Assembly (NCBI RefSeq): GCF_021696945.1
Contig: NZ_JACYHE010000007.1
Coordinates: forward strand, 80,404 to 144,403
Source of the DNA: Streptomyces sp. JJ36
Lineage (GTDB): Bacteria > Actinomycetota > Actinomycetes > Streptomycetales > Streptomycetaceae
DNA: 64,000 nucleotides
Direction: 5' to 3'
The notes below the pieces were generated by a model. That model was not told the DNA's origin, ran no database searches, and was given only the letters and a program-made list of their open reading frames with translations. Position numbers and translations under genes: made by a program. The first letter of the stretch is position 1. Each line of letters starts with the position of its first letter. Below are positions 43,023 to 51,501 of the stretch, in pieces.

Positions 43023-43946
43023 GTGCCGCGCCCTTTCCGCTTCGCCGTCAACATGCTCACGCTCAGCTCCGGCGACACCTGGCGGGCCGCCTGCCGCCGC
43101 GCCGAGGACCTGGGCTACGACGTGCTGCTCGTCCCCGACCACCTGGGGATGCCCGCGCCGTTCCCGGCGCTGGTGGCGGCGGCGGAGGCCACCGAGCGGG
43201 TCCGGGTGGGCACCTTCGTCCTCAACGCCGGGCTGTGGAACCCGGCACTGCTGGCCCGCGAGGTGGCCACCTGCGACCAGCTCACCGGCGGCCGGCTGGA
43301 ACTCGGGCTGGGCGCCGGCTACGTACGGGCGGAACACGAGCGCGCCGGGCTGCCGTGGGGCACCGCGGGCCAACGGGTGACGCATCTGGAACACACCGTC
43401 GAGGAGGTGCTGCGGCTCCTGCGGGACCCCGGCCACAGCCCGCGGCCCGCCCAGGACCCCCATCCGCCGCTGCTGATCGGCGGCAACGGCGACCGGGTGC
43501 TGCGGCTGGCGGCCCGGTACGCCTCGGTGACCGCCTTCACCGGGGCGCGGCAGGCACCCGGTGAGCCCGAGGGCACGATGCGGCTGATCCCGCCCGGCGC
43601 GCTGGCGGAACGGGTGGCGGCCTGGCGCCGCTTCGCCGCGAGCGCGGACGGGGGCGGGGACGGGGACGGGGACGGGGCCCCGGACGGTCCGGAGCTCAAC
43701 TACCTCGTGCAGCAGGTGGTGGTGACCGGCGACCGGCGGGCCGCCGCCCGCGAACTGGCGCCGCACGCCCCGGACCTGGACGAGGACGAGTTGCTGGACC
43801 ACCCGGCGCTGCTCAGCGGCAGCGCCCGGGACATGGCGGAACAGCTCCTGGCGCACCGGGAACGGTACGGCTTCTCCTCCTTCACGGTGCTGGACCCGTA
43901 CCTGGAGGCGTTCGCCCCGGTGATCGCCGCGCTACGGGGCCGCTGA
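43023..43946 (+). CDS. LLM class F420-dependent oxidoreductase
   Basis: A 307-residue luciferase-like (beta/alpha)8 enzyme. It begins RPFRFAVNMLTLSSGDTWR and has YDVLLVPDHLGMPAPFPALV, VRVGTFVLNAGLWNPALLAR and LTGGRLELGLGAGY, typical of the actinobacterial F420 subgroup. HPPLLIGGNGDRVLRLAARY is the later conserved block. The substrate is unknown. A low-complexity GGGDGDGDGAPDG insert near residue 210 is encoded by a GGGGAC repeat. The GTG at 43023 has GAGGAG upstream; another GTG two codons earlier is possible. Confidence 0.9.
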   Translation: MPRPFRFAVNMLTLSSGDTWRAACRRAEDLGYDVLLVPDHLGMPAPFPALVAAAEATERVRVGTFVLNAGLWNPALLAREVATCDQLTGGRLELGLGAGYVRAEHERAGLPWGTAGQRVTHLEHTVEEVLRLLRDPGHSPRPAQDPHPPLLIGGNGDRVLRLAARYASVTAFTGARQAPGEPEGTMRLIPPGALAERVAAWRRFAASADGGGDGDGDGAPDGPELNYLVQQVVVTGDRRAAARELAPHAPDLDEDELLDHPALLSGSARDMAEQLLAHRERYGFSSFTVLDPYLEAFAPVIAALRGR

Positions 43947-44230
43947 CCGCGGGCTCCCGGCCGGGGCGGCCCTCCCACGGCGGAACCGGCAGGCCGCCGA
44001 GGGCACCAAGCGGAGCCTGCCGGGGCGCCCCGGACGGCTCCCGGCGGAGGGCGGGAGCAGGGTGGGGTTCCCTTACGATGGACAGCCCCCGGTGGTCCCG
44101 CCGGTCTCCGGCCCGTACGGAAGGTGTGTGAGCGTCCGCCCATGGGCGACCCTCCCAGTTGCAGCGATCCAGGTGGCGGTCGTCGAGCGTGTCGCGGCCC
44201 CCTGCCCGATCATGGGGCGGAGGTGACCCC

Positions 44231-45574
44231 ATGACCGAACTCCTCCTCCTGGGTGTGGCGCTCCTGCTGGCGGTGGCCTGCGGTGCCTTCGTCGCGGCCG
44301 AGTTCTCGCTGACCACCGTCGAGCGCAGCGAGCTGGAACGCGCGGCCGCCGCCGGGGAGCGCGGCGCGCGCAGCGCGCTGAGCGCCGTGACCTCGCTGAC
44401 CTTCCAGCTCTCCGGCGCCCAGCTCGGCATCACCGTCACCAATCTGGTGGTCGGCATGCTGGCGGAGCCGTCCCTCGGCCGGCTGCTGGACGGGCCGCTG
44501 CGGACCGCCGGTGTGCCGCAGGGCGCCAGCTCCTCCGCCGCGCTGGTGCTGGGCACCGCGCTGTCCACGGTCGTCATGATGGTGGTCGGCGAGCTGGTGC
44601 CGAAGAACTGGGCCATCTCCCGGCCGCTGAGGGTGGCCCGGAAGGTGGCGACGCCGCAGCGGGTCTTCTCCGCGGCCTTCCGGCCGCTGATCCGGCACCT
44701 GAACAACACCGCGAACCGCAGCGTGCGGCTGATGGGGCTGGAGCCCACCGAGGAGCTGGCCTCCGCCCGCTCCCCGCAGGAGCTGGTGGCGCTGGCCCGG
44801 CACTCCGCCCGCGAGGGCGCCCTGGAGGCGGACACCGCCGATCTCTTCGTGCGCACCCTGCACCTGGCGGAGCTGACCGCGGAGAACGTGATGACCCCGC
44901 GAGTGCAGGTCACCGCCCTGGAGGTGCAGGCCACCGCGGAGGACGTGGCGAACGCCACCCGCGCCACCGGCCTGTCCCGCTTCCCCGTCTACCGGGGGAA
45001 CCTGGACACGGTGGTGGGCATCGTGCGGATCAAGGACGTACTGGCCGTGCCCGCGGAGCAGCGGCGGCTGCTGCCGGTGACCGACCTGGTGCGCGAGCCG
45101 CTGCTGGTGCCCGAGTCGCTGACCGTGGACCGGCTGCTCGACCGGATGCCCGGCGGGGACCGCAGCATCGCGGTGGTGATCGACGAGTACGGCGGTACGG
45201 CGGGCGTGGTGACCCTGGAGGACATCGTCGAGGAGGTCGTCGGCGAGGTGCGGGACGAGCACGACCCGCAGGAGACGCCCGATCTGGCGCCGGCCGGCGA
45301 GGACGCCGCGGGCCGCCGGGTCTACGAGGCGGACGGTGCCGCCCGCACCGACCAACTGGAGCGGATCGGGCTGCGCATGCCGGAGGGCCCGTACGAGACC
45401 CTGGCCGGGCTGGTCGCCACCGAGCTGGGGCGCATCCCGGAGGCCGGCGACACCCTCGACATCGCCGGCTGGCGCCTCGAGGTGACGAACGCCTCCGGCC
45501 GGCGCGCGGCGCAGGTGCGGCTGCTGGGGCCGCCGCCCGGCCGGGAGGCCGGTGACGAGGAGGTGCGGCGATGA
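44231..45574 (+). CDS. CNNM/CBS-domain membrane protein (HlyC/CorC family), first copy
   Basis: A 447-residue protein with an N-terminal DUF21/CNNM membrane domain (LLLLGVALLLAVACGAFVAA, then LVVGELVPKNWAI), two CBS domains (VMTPRVQVTALEVQ, VVIDEYGGTAGVVTLEDIVE) and a C-terminal CorC/HlyC domain. The family is linked to divalent cation, mainly Mg2+, export or homeostasis. GGAGGTG precedes the ATG. It overlaps the second CNNM gene by four bases. The 284-base upstream gap (43947-44230) contains GC-rich potential hairpins, but I could not match it to a riboswitch. Confidence 0.92.
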   Translation: MTELLLLGVALLLAVACGAFVAAEFSLTTVERSELERAAAAGERGARSALSAVTSLTFQLSGAQLGITVTNLVVGMLAEPSLGRLLDGPLRTAGVPQGASSSAALVLGTALSTVVMMVVGELVPKNWAISRPLRVARKVATPQRVFSAAFRPLIRHLNNTANRSVRLMGLEPTEELASARSPQELVALARHSAREGALEADTADLFVRTLHLAELTAENVMTPRVQVTALEVQATAEDVANATRATGLSRFPVYRGNLDTVVGIVRIKDVLAVPAEQRRLLPVTDLVREPLLVPESLTVDRLLDRMPGGDRSIAVVIDEYGGTAGVVTLEDIVEEVVGEVRDEHDPQETPDLAPAGEDAAGRRVYEADGAARTDQLERIGLRMPEGPYETLAGLVATELGRIPEAGDTLDIAGWRLEVTNASGRRAAQVRLLGPPPGREAGDEEVRR

Positions 45575-46590
45575 CGGCCCTGCAGCTCTTCATCGGCCTG
45601 CTGACCCTGGTGGCCAACGCCTTCTTCGTGGGCGGCGAGTTCGCGATGATCTCGGTACGCCGCAGCCAGATCGAGCCGCACGCCGAGCGCGGCGACCGCC
45701 GGGCCCGCAGCGTGCTGTGGGGCCTGGAACACGTCTCGGCGCTGCTGGCGGCCGCGCAGCTCGGCATCACGCTGAGCACCCTGGTGCTGGGTGTGGTCGC
45801 GGAACCGGCGATCGCGCACCTGCTGGAGCCGCTGTTCCACGCGATGTCGGTGCCCGAGGGGCTGATCCACCCGGTGGCCTTCGCCCTCGCGCTGATCGCG
45901 GCGACCTATCTGCACATGCTCTTCGGCGAGATGGTGCCGAAGAACGTCGCACTGGCCGCGCCCGAGCGTGCGGCGCTGCTGCTGGGCCCGCCGATGGTCG
46001 CGCTCACCCGGGCGCTGCGGCCGGTCATCTTCGGCATCAACGCGCTGGCCAACGGCGCGCTGAAACTGCTCCGGGTGGAGCCCAAGAACGAGGTGGAGTC
46101 GACCTTCTCGGACGACGAGCTGTCCCGCATGGTGGCGGACTCCAGCGAGGCCGGACTGCTGGACGACCGGGCGACGGAGCGGCTGCGGGACGCCCTGGAG
46201 CTGGGCCGCCGGCCCGTCTCCCAGGTGGCGCGGCCGCTGGACCGGGTGGTCTCCGCGCCGCTGGGGATCAGCGCGGCGGGCCTGGAGGAGCTGTCCTCCC
46301 GCTCCGGTTTCTCCCGTTTCCCGGTGGTCGACGAGGGCGGTCGCGCGATGGGCTATCTGCACGTCAAGGACGCGCTCGACGTGGTGCCGCGGGAGGCGCC
46401 GTTCCCGCCGGGGTCGCTCCGCCCGATCGCGCTGGTCCGGGAGGCCATGCCGCTGGACGACGTGCTCGCCGCGATGCGGGGCAGCGGCACCCACCTCGCC
46501 GCGGTCATCGGCCCGGACGGGCGGGCGACCGGTCTGGTCACGATGGAGGACGTGCTGCGGGAACTGGTGGGCCGGCCGCTCACCGGGTGA
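45571..46590 (+). CDS. CNNM/CBS-domain membrane protein, second copy
   Basis: A 339-residue paralog lacking the CorC/HlyC C-terminal domain. The CNNM membrane domain holds LLTLVANAFFVGGEFAMIS, LGITLSTLVLGVVAEPAIA and MLFGEMVPKNVALAAP. Two CBS domains follow (FSRFPVVDEGGRAMGYLHVK and AAVIGPDGRATGLVTMEDVL). The ATG overlaps the stop of the first copy, so the two products are made together and probably form a heteromeric cation transporter. Confidence 0.92.
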   Translation: MTALQLFIGLLTLVANAFFVGGEFAMISVRRSQIEPHAERGDRRARSVLWGLEHVSALLAAAQLGITLSTLVLGVVAEPAIAHLLEPLFHAMSVPEGLIHPVAFALALIAATYLHMLFGEMVPKNVALAAPERAALLLGPPMVALTRALRPVIFGINALANGALKLLRVEPKNEVESTFSDDELSRMVADSSEAGLLDDRATERLRDALELGRRPVSQVARPLDRVVSAPLGISAAGLEELSSRSGFSRFPVVDEGGRAMGYLHVKDALDVVPREAPFPPGSLRPIALVREAMPLDDVLAAMRGSGTHLAAVIGPDGRATGLVTMEDVLRELVGRPLTG

Positions 46591-46651
46591 GACCACCCGC
46601 CGCGGGGGCGGCCGGAGGGCGCGCCGGAGCGGTCGCTACGCTGGTGCGGCC

Positions 46652-47485
46652 ATGGACAGACACGCCGCCGGACCCCGCATCACCAGCTTCGTCGCCCTCG
46701 GGGACTCCTTCACCGAGGGGATGTCCGACGCCCTGCCGGACGGCTCGTACCGCGGGTGGGCGGACCTGCTCGCGGCCCGGCTGGCGGACCGTACGCCCGA
46801 CTTCCGTTACGCCAATCTCGCCGTCCGCGGCAAGCTGATCCGGCAGATCGCCGACGAGCAGGTGGACGCCGCCGCGGCGATGGGCGCCGACCTGGTCACC
46901 CTGGTCGGCGGGCTGAACGACGTGCTGCGGCCGCGCTGCGACCTGAACCGGGTCTGTGCCGTGCTGGAGGAGTCGGTGGCGAAGCTGGCTCCGGCCTGCG
47001 GGCGGCTGGTGCTGATGCGCAGCCCGGGACGCCGCGGCCCGGTGCTGGAGCGGTACCGGTCGCGCATGGAGGAGCTCTTCGGCTTCCTCGACGAGCTGGC
47101 CGGGCGGCACGGCGCCGAGGTGGTCGACCTGTACGGCGCGGCCTCGCTCTCCGACCCGCGGCTCTGGGCCGACGACCGGCTGCATCTGACGGCGGACGGG
47201 CACCACCGGGTGGCGGAGGCGGTGTGGCAGCGGCTGGGCCTGCCGGCGGAGTCCGCCTGGGACACGCCGCTCCCGCCGGCGGCGGCGCCGGGCTGGCCGG
47301 ACCGGGCCGGCGCGCACCTGCGGTTCACCCGCACGCATCTGCTGCCCTGGATCGGGCGGCGGCTGACCGGCCGCTCCTCGGGGGACGGGCGGGCGCCGAA
47401 GCGTCCCGAGCTGGGCCCGCTGCGGCCGGCGGGCGCCGCAGGCGGTGCCGGGCCCACGCCGCTGGCCTGCGAGGACACCCCGTAG
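46652..47485 (+). CDS. SGNH/GDSL hydrolase
   Basis: A 277-residue esterase/lipase-like enzyme without a signal peptide. Block I is FVALGDSFTEGMSDALPDGS with the catalytic Ser. Block III is LVTLVGGLNDVLRP, with the oxyanion Asn, and block V is DDRLHLTADGHHRVAEA, with catalytic Asp and His. The substrate is unknown. TACGCT at 46637-46642 and the absence of a ribosome site suggest a nearly leaderless transcript. The stop codon lies inside the -10 element of purB. Confidence 0.9.
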   Translation: MDRHAAGPRITSFVALGDSFTEGMSDALPDGSYRGWADLLAARLADRTPDFRYANLAVRGKLIRQIADEQVDAAAAMGADLVTLVGGLNDVLRPRCDLNRVCAVLEESVAKLAPACGRLVLMRSPGRRGPVLERYRSRMEELFGFLDELAGRHGAEVVDLYGAASLSDPRLWADDRLHLTADGHHRVAEAVWQRLGLPAESAWDTPLPPAAAPGWPDRAGAHLRFTRTHLLPWIGRRLTGRSSGDGRAPKRPELGPLRPAGAAGGAGPTPLACEDTP

Positions 47486-47495
47486 AATCCGCCGT

Positions 47496-48926
47496 GTGAC
47501 TGACAAGCCCCGCATCCCGAACGTCCTGGCCGGCCGCTACGCCTCCACGGAGCTGGCCGTGCTGTGGTCCCCCGAGTACAAGGTGACGCTGGAGCGGCGG
47601 CTGTGGCTGGCCGTGCTGCGGGCGCAGCGGGATCTCGGGGTGGAGGTGCCGGACGGGGCGCTGGAGGACTACGAGCGGGTGCTCGAGGACGTGGACCTGG
47701 CCTCGATCGCCGCCCGGGAGCGCGTGACCCGGCACGACGTGAAGGCCCGTATCGAGGAGTTCAACGCGCTCGCCGGGCACGAGCAGATCCACAAGGGCAT
47801 GACCTCCCGGGATCTGACCGAGAACGTCGAGCAGCTCCAGATCCGGCTGTCGCTGGAGCACGTGCGGGACCGCTGTGTGGCGCTGCTGGCCCGGCTGGGC
47901 CGGCTGGCCGGGGAGCACGCGGAGCGGGTGATGGCGGGGCGCTCCCACAACGTCGCCGCGCAGGCCACCACGCTCGGGAAGCGGTTCGCCACCGCGGCCG
48001 ACGAGCTGCTGGCCGCCCACGCCCGGCTGGAGGAACTGCTCGCCCGCTACCCGCTGCGCGGCATCAAGGGCCCGGTGGGCACCGCGCAGGACATGCTCGA
48101 CCTGCTCGGCGGTGACGCCGGGAAGCTGGCGGAGCTGGAGCGGCGGGTCGCGGAGCACCTGGGCTTCGCCCGGGCGTTCACCTCCGTCGGCCAGGTGTAC
48201 CCGCGGTCGCTGGACTACGACGTGGTGACCACGCTGGTGCAGCTCGCGGCCGCCCCGTCGTCGCTGGCGAAGACGATCCGGCTGATGGCGGGCCAGGAGC
48301 TGGTGACCGAGGGCTTCCGGGAGGGGCAGGTCGGCTCCTCGGCGATGCCGCACAAGATGAACACCCGCTCCTGCGAGCGGGTGAACGGGCTGGCGGTGGT
48401 GGTGCGGGGCTACGCCTCGATGGCCGGCGAGCTCGCGGGCGACCAGTGGAACGAGGGCGACGTGTCCTGCTCGGTGGTGCGCCGGGTGGCGCTGCCGGAC
48501 GCGTTCTTCGCGCTGGACGGGCTGCTGGAGACGTTCCTGACGGTGCTCGACGAGTTCGGCGCCTTCCCTGCGGTGGTGGAGCGGGAGCTCGACCGCTACC
48601 TGCCGTTCCTGGCCACCACCAAGGTGCTGATGGCCTCGGTCCGGGCCGGGGTCGGCCGGGAGACGGCGCACGAGGCGATCAAGGAGCACGCGGTGGCCGC
48701 CGCGCTGGCGCTGCGCGAGGGTGCCGACCGCAACGAGCTGCTGGACCGGCTGGCGTCCGACGGGCGCATCCCGCTGGGCCGGGCCGAGCTGGACGCGCTG
48801 ATGGCGGACCGGCTCTCCTTCACCGGAGCCGCGGCGCAACAGGTGGCGGACGTGGCCGCCCGGGTCGGCGAGGTCACCGCGCGGCACCCGGCGGCCGCGG
48901 CGTACACCCCGGGGTCGATCCTCTGA
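47496..48926 (+). CDS. purB: Adenylosuccinate lyase
   Basis: A 476-residue enzyme of the fumarase/aspartase superfamily acting twice in purine synthesis (SAICAR to AICAR, adenylosuccinate to AMP). The superfamily signature is GSSAMPHKMNTRSCERV near residue 285, holding the catalytic Ser loop. Other blocks are HEQIHKGMTSRDLTENVEQL and MAGRSHNVAAQATTLGKRFA. The GTG at 47496 is chosen for length and because TAGAAT at 47483-47488 fits a leaderless promoter; an in-frame ATG at 47445 lies inside the GDSL gene. Confidence 0.96.
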   Translation: MTDKPRIPNVLAGRYASTELAVLWSPEYKVTLERRLWLAVLRAQRDLGVEVPDGALEDYERVLEDVDLASIAARERVTRHDVKARIEEFNALAGHEQIHKGMTSRDLTENVEQLQIRLSLEHVRDRCVALLARLGRLAGEHAERVMAGRSHNVAAQATTLGKRFATAADELLAAHARLEELLARYPLRGIKGPVGTAQDMLDLLGGDAGKLAELERRVAEHLGFARAFTSVGQVYPRSLDYDVVTTLVQLAAAPSSLAKTIRLMAGQELVTEGFREGQVGSSAMPHKMNTRSCERVNGLAVVVRGYASMAGELAGDQWNEGDVSCSVVRRVALPDAFFALDGLLETFLTVLDEFGAFPAVVERELDRYLPFLATTKVLMASVRAGVGRETAHEAIKEHAVAAALALREGADRNELLDRLASDGRIPLGRAELDALMADRLSFTGAAAQQVADVAARVGEVTARHPAAAAYTPGSIL

Positions 48927-49009
48927 GCGGCGGGCGGAAGCGGGCGGAGCCGCCGCACCGGCCGACCCGCGAGGAGCTGGAGGCGGCCCGGGACCGCACG
49001 GTTCCGGAC

Positions 49010-49504
49010 GTGCTGGAGGACGGGCTGCGGGTGCTCTTCTGCGGCATCAACCCGGGGCTGTGGTCGGCCGCGACCGGTCACCACTTCGCCCGGCCGGGCA
49101 ACCGCTTCTGGCCGGTGCTCCACGCCTCCGGCTTCACCCCGCGGCAGCTCGCCCCGCACGAGGAGCGCGAGCTGCCGGCGTACGGGCTGGGCATCACCAA
49201 CGTGGTCCAGCGGGCCAGCGCGCGCGCCGACGAGCTGGACCCCGGCGAGTACCGGGCGGGCGGGCGCGAGCTGGAGCGGAAGGTGGCGGCGCACCGCCCG
49301 CGCTGGGTGGCGGTGGTGGGCGTGACGGCGTACCGCACGGCCTTCGGGGAGCCGCGGGCGCGGATCGGCCTGCAGCAGCGGACCCTGGGCGGCGCGCACC
49401 TGTGGGTGCTGCCGAATCCGAGCGGGCTGAACGCGCACTGGTCGCTGGCGGCGATGGCGGAGGAGTTCGGCCGGCTGCGGGAGGCGGCGGAGGTCACGGG
49501 CTGA
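49010..49504 (+). CDS. mug: Mismatch-specific (G/T-U) DNA glycosylase
   Basis: A protein of the Mug/thymine-DNA glycosylase family, which removes uracil or thymine from G mismatches. The catalytic/water-binding motif is LRVLFCGINPGLWSAATG, followed by FARPGNRFWPVLHASGF, GLGITNVVQRASARADEL and WVLPNPSGLNAHW (second active-site loop). The only conventional start after purB is the GTG at 49010, giving 164 residues. However, the 28 codons before it (TREELEAARDRTVPDVLEDG) look conserved and open back to a CTG at 48923 that overlaps the purB stop as CTGA. The start is therefore uncertain. Confidence 0.85.
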   Translation: MLEDGLRVLFCGINPGLWSAATGHHFARPGNRFWPVLHASGFTPRQLAPHEERELPAYGLGITNVVQRASARADELDPGEYRAGGRELERKVAAHRPRWVAVVGVTAYRTAFGEPRARIGLQQRTLGGAHLWVLPNPSGLNAHWSLAAMAEEFGRLREAAEVTG

Positions 49505-49708
49505 GCGCCGGGGACGGCCGGGAAGGGCCGTGAGCGGCCCCGGGCCCGGACTGCTGCGGAGGCGGCCGCCCGGCCGCCGGCACGCTCCGGGCGGGCCGCG
49601 CAGGGCACGGGTGGGCCGTCCCGGTAGCCGACCGGGGCCGCGCCGGCCCTCCGCGGTGCAGGCCCGCCCCGCGACGGCACACCCGCCGGGCGCACGGGTC
49701 GCGGGCAC

Positions 49709-50098
49709 TCATCCCGCGTCGTCGCCGACGGCGGCGAGCAGTCGTAACGGGAGGACCTCACCCGGACGGCCCACGCCGAGTCCGAGCCAGCGGCCGTCCA
49801 GCCGCCAGCGGTGCAGCAAACGCACCTCGGGGCAGAGGGTGCGCCAGGGCTCGGGCACCGCGGCGCCCTCCGCCAGCCGCTCCAGACAGCCGGTGAGGTC
49901 GAGCTCCTCCGGCTCGCCCCAGCGCCGTGACAGCAGGGCGACCAGCGCCTCACAGTCGGTCGTGAAGGCCTCCTCGGCCTCGGCCCGCGCCGTGCCGTCG
50001 TCGTCCCAGAAAGGCGCACCGGTGCGCAGAGCCGCGCACCGGGGTGTCGGGCCGCCCAGCAGCCGCTCGACGGCCGTGACGTGCTGTGCGAGGAACAT
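49709..50098 (-). CDS. Conserved hypothetical protein
   Basis: A 129-residue, mainly acidic soluble protein beginning MFLAQHVTAVERLLGGPTPR. It has no signal peptide, membrane segment or catalytic motif that I recognise. Codon bias is typical of a real gene. The middle contains LVALLSRRWGEPEELDLTGC and the end LHRWRLDGRWLGLGVGRPGE, suggesting one alpha/beta domain. It is flanked by the glycosylase and ROK genes, both on the other strand. The 204 bases between 49504 and 49709 show nothing definite. Confidence 0.65.
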   Translation of the reverse strand: MFLAQHVTAVERLLGGPTPRCAALRTGAPFWDDDGTARAEAEEAFTTDCEALVALLSRRWGEPEELDLTGCLERLAEGAAVPEPWRTLCPEVRLLHRWRLDGRWLGLGVGRPGEVLPLRLLAAVGDDAG

Positions 50099-50232
50099 GT
50101 CTCCAGTAAACCGCGGGGCGACGACAGTTGACCGGCCGTCAGCCGGGCGGAACGCGGCGGAGAACCCCTCGCTCGCCGTGACCGGCCGTTCCGGATACGA
50201 TCCGGCTCAGAGCACAGCCAGGGAGGCGGACG

Positions 50233-51405
50233 TTGGGGAGGCTCACCGGCGGGGATCCGTCCCTGCTCCGACGCATCAACTCCTCCGTCGTGCTGCGCGC
50301 CCTGCGCGGCACGGACGCGCCGCGCACGCTCACCTACACCGATCTCGTCCGGGAGACCGGGCTGTCGCGGCCCACGGTGGAAGGCGTGGTGGAGGGCCTG
50401 GTCGAGGCGGGCCTGGTGGCGGAGGCCACCGAAGAGCCCGGGGACGCGCGCCGCGGGCGCCCGGCACGGCGCTTCCGGTTCCTGGCCGGCGCGGGGCACC
50501 TGCTGGGGATCGAGATCGGCTCCCACCGGGTGGCGGCGGTGCTGGCGGACCTCACGGGGCGTTTCGCCGGCACGGTCTCCCGTGCGGTGGACGCCGCCGC
50601 CCCCGCGGAGGAACGCCTGGAACGCACCCGGGCCGCGGTCGCGGACCTGCTGCGCGGCAGCGGGGTCCCGCGGGGCTCGCTGCGGGCCGTGGGCGTGGGC
50701 AGCCCGGGCATCGTGGAGGCGGACGGGCGGGTGCGGCTGGGCACGGCGCTGCCGGGCTGGACGGGCCTGCCGCTGGGCGAGCGGTTGCGGCGCTCCTTCC
50801 GCTGCCCGGTGCTGGTGGAGAACGACGCGAACGCCGCCGCCCTCGCCGAGCGCTGGAAGGGCGCGGCGATCGACTCGGAGGACGTGGTCTTCGTGCTGGC
50901 CGGGCTGAGTCCCGGCGCGGGCTCGCTCATCGGCGGTCGGCTGCACCGCGGATTCGGCGGGGCCGCCGGCGAGATCGGCGCCCTGCATCTGCTGGGCCGG
51001 GAGGCGACGCCGGAGATTCTGCTGGCCACCGACGGCGAGCCGCTGCATCCGCTGGACGAGGCCGCGGTGGCCCGGGTGTTCACGCTGGCGCGGCAGGGCG
51101 ACCCCCGGGCGCGGGAGGCCGTGGACCGGTTCATCCGCCGGCTGGTGCACGACGTGGCCGCGCTGGTGCTGGCGCTCGATCCCGAGCTGGTGGTGGTCGG
51201 GGGCTGGGCGTCCGGCCTCGACGGGGTGCTGGAGCCGCTGCGCACCGAGCTGGAGCGGTACTGCCTGCGGCCGCCGCGGGTGGCGCTGTCCGTACTGGGC
51301 GAGGCCGCCGTGGCGACGGGCGCGCTGCGGCTGGCGCTGGACCACGTGGAGGAGCGGCTCTTCTCCGTGGAGGGCGCGGCCTTCGGCGGCGGGCGTACCG
51401 GCTGA
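50233..51405 (+). CDS. ROK family transcriptional regulator
   Basis: A 390-residue protein with an N-terminal winged helix (RTLTYTDLVRETGLSRPTVE, VVEGLVEAGLVAEAT) and a C-terminal sugar-kinase-like domain (LLGIEIGSHRVAAVLADL, VGSPGIVEADGRVRLG, PVLVENDANAAALAERWKG). The usual zinc motif CxCGxxGCxE is missing; after HRGFGGAAGEIGALHLLG there are no cysteines. The glucokinase-type catalytic Asp lies in ENDAN, but the fused winged helix makes it a regulator rather than a kinase. The TTG start at 50233 has GGGAGG upstream. Confidence 0.88.
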   Translation: MGRLTGGDPSLLRRINSSVVLRALRGTDAPRTLTYTDLVRETGLSRPTVEGVVEGLVEAGLVAEATEEPGDARRGRPARRFRFLAGAGHLLGIEIGSHRVAAVLADLTGRFAGTVSRAVDAAAPAEERLERTRAAVADLLRGSGVPRGSLRAVGVGSPGIVEADGRVRLGTALPGWTGLPLGERLRRSFRCPVLVENDANAAALAERWKGAAIDSEDVVFVLAGLSPGAGSLIGGRLHRGFGGAAGEIGALHLLGREATPEILLATDGEPLHPLDEAAVARVFTLARQGDPRAREAVDRFIRRLVHDVAALVLALDPELVVVGGWASGLDGVLEPLRTELERYCLRPPRVALSVLGEAAVATGALRLALDHVEERLFSVEGAAFGGGRTG

Positions 51406-51435
51406 CCTGACCTGTCCACCACGCTGACCTGGCCG

Positions 51436-51470
51436 GCCGGGGCTGCCTCCCGCGGGCGCACGGCCCCGGC
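51436..51470. terminator. Possible bidirectional terminator
   Basis: GCCGGGGC (51436-51443) and GCCCCGGC (51463-51470) can pair between the convergent ROK and GntR genes. The 19-base loop can itself fold as CCCGCGGG. Confidence 0.4.
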
Positions 51471-51501
51471 GGGCCGGGGAGGCCCTGCGCCCGGCGTCCG
51501 G

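Noticed and set aside
43947..44230. A possible riboswitch upstream of the CNNM genes
   Set aside because: I could not match the sequence to Mg2+ (M-box), Mn2+ (yybP-ykoY), cobalamin or c-di-AMP consensus elements, so it is listed only as a question.
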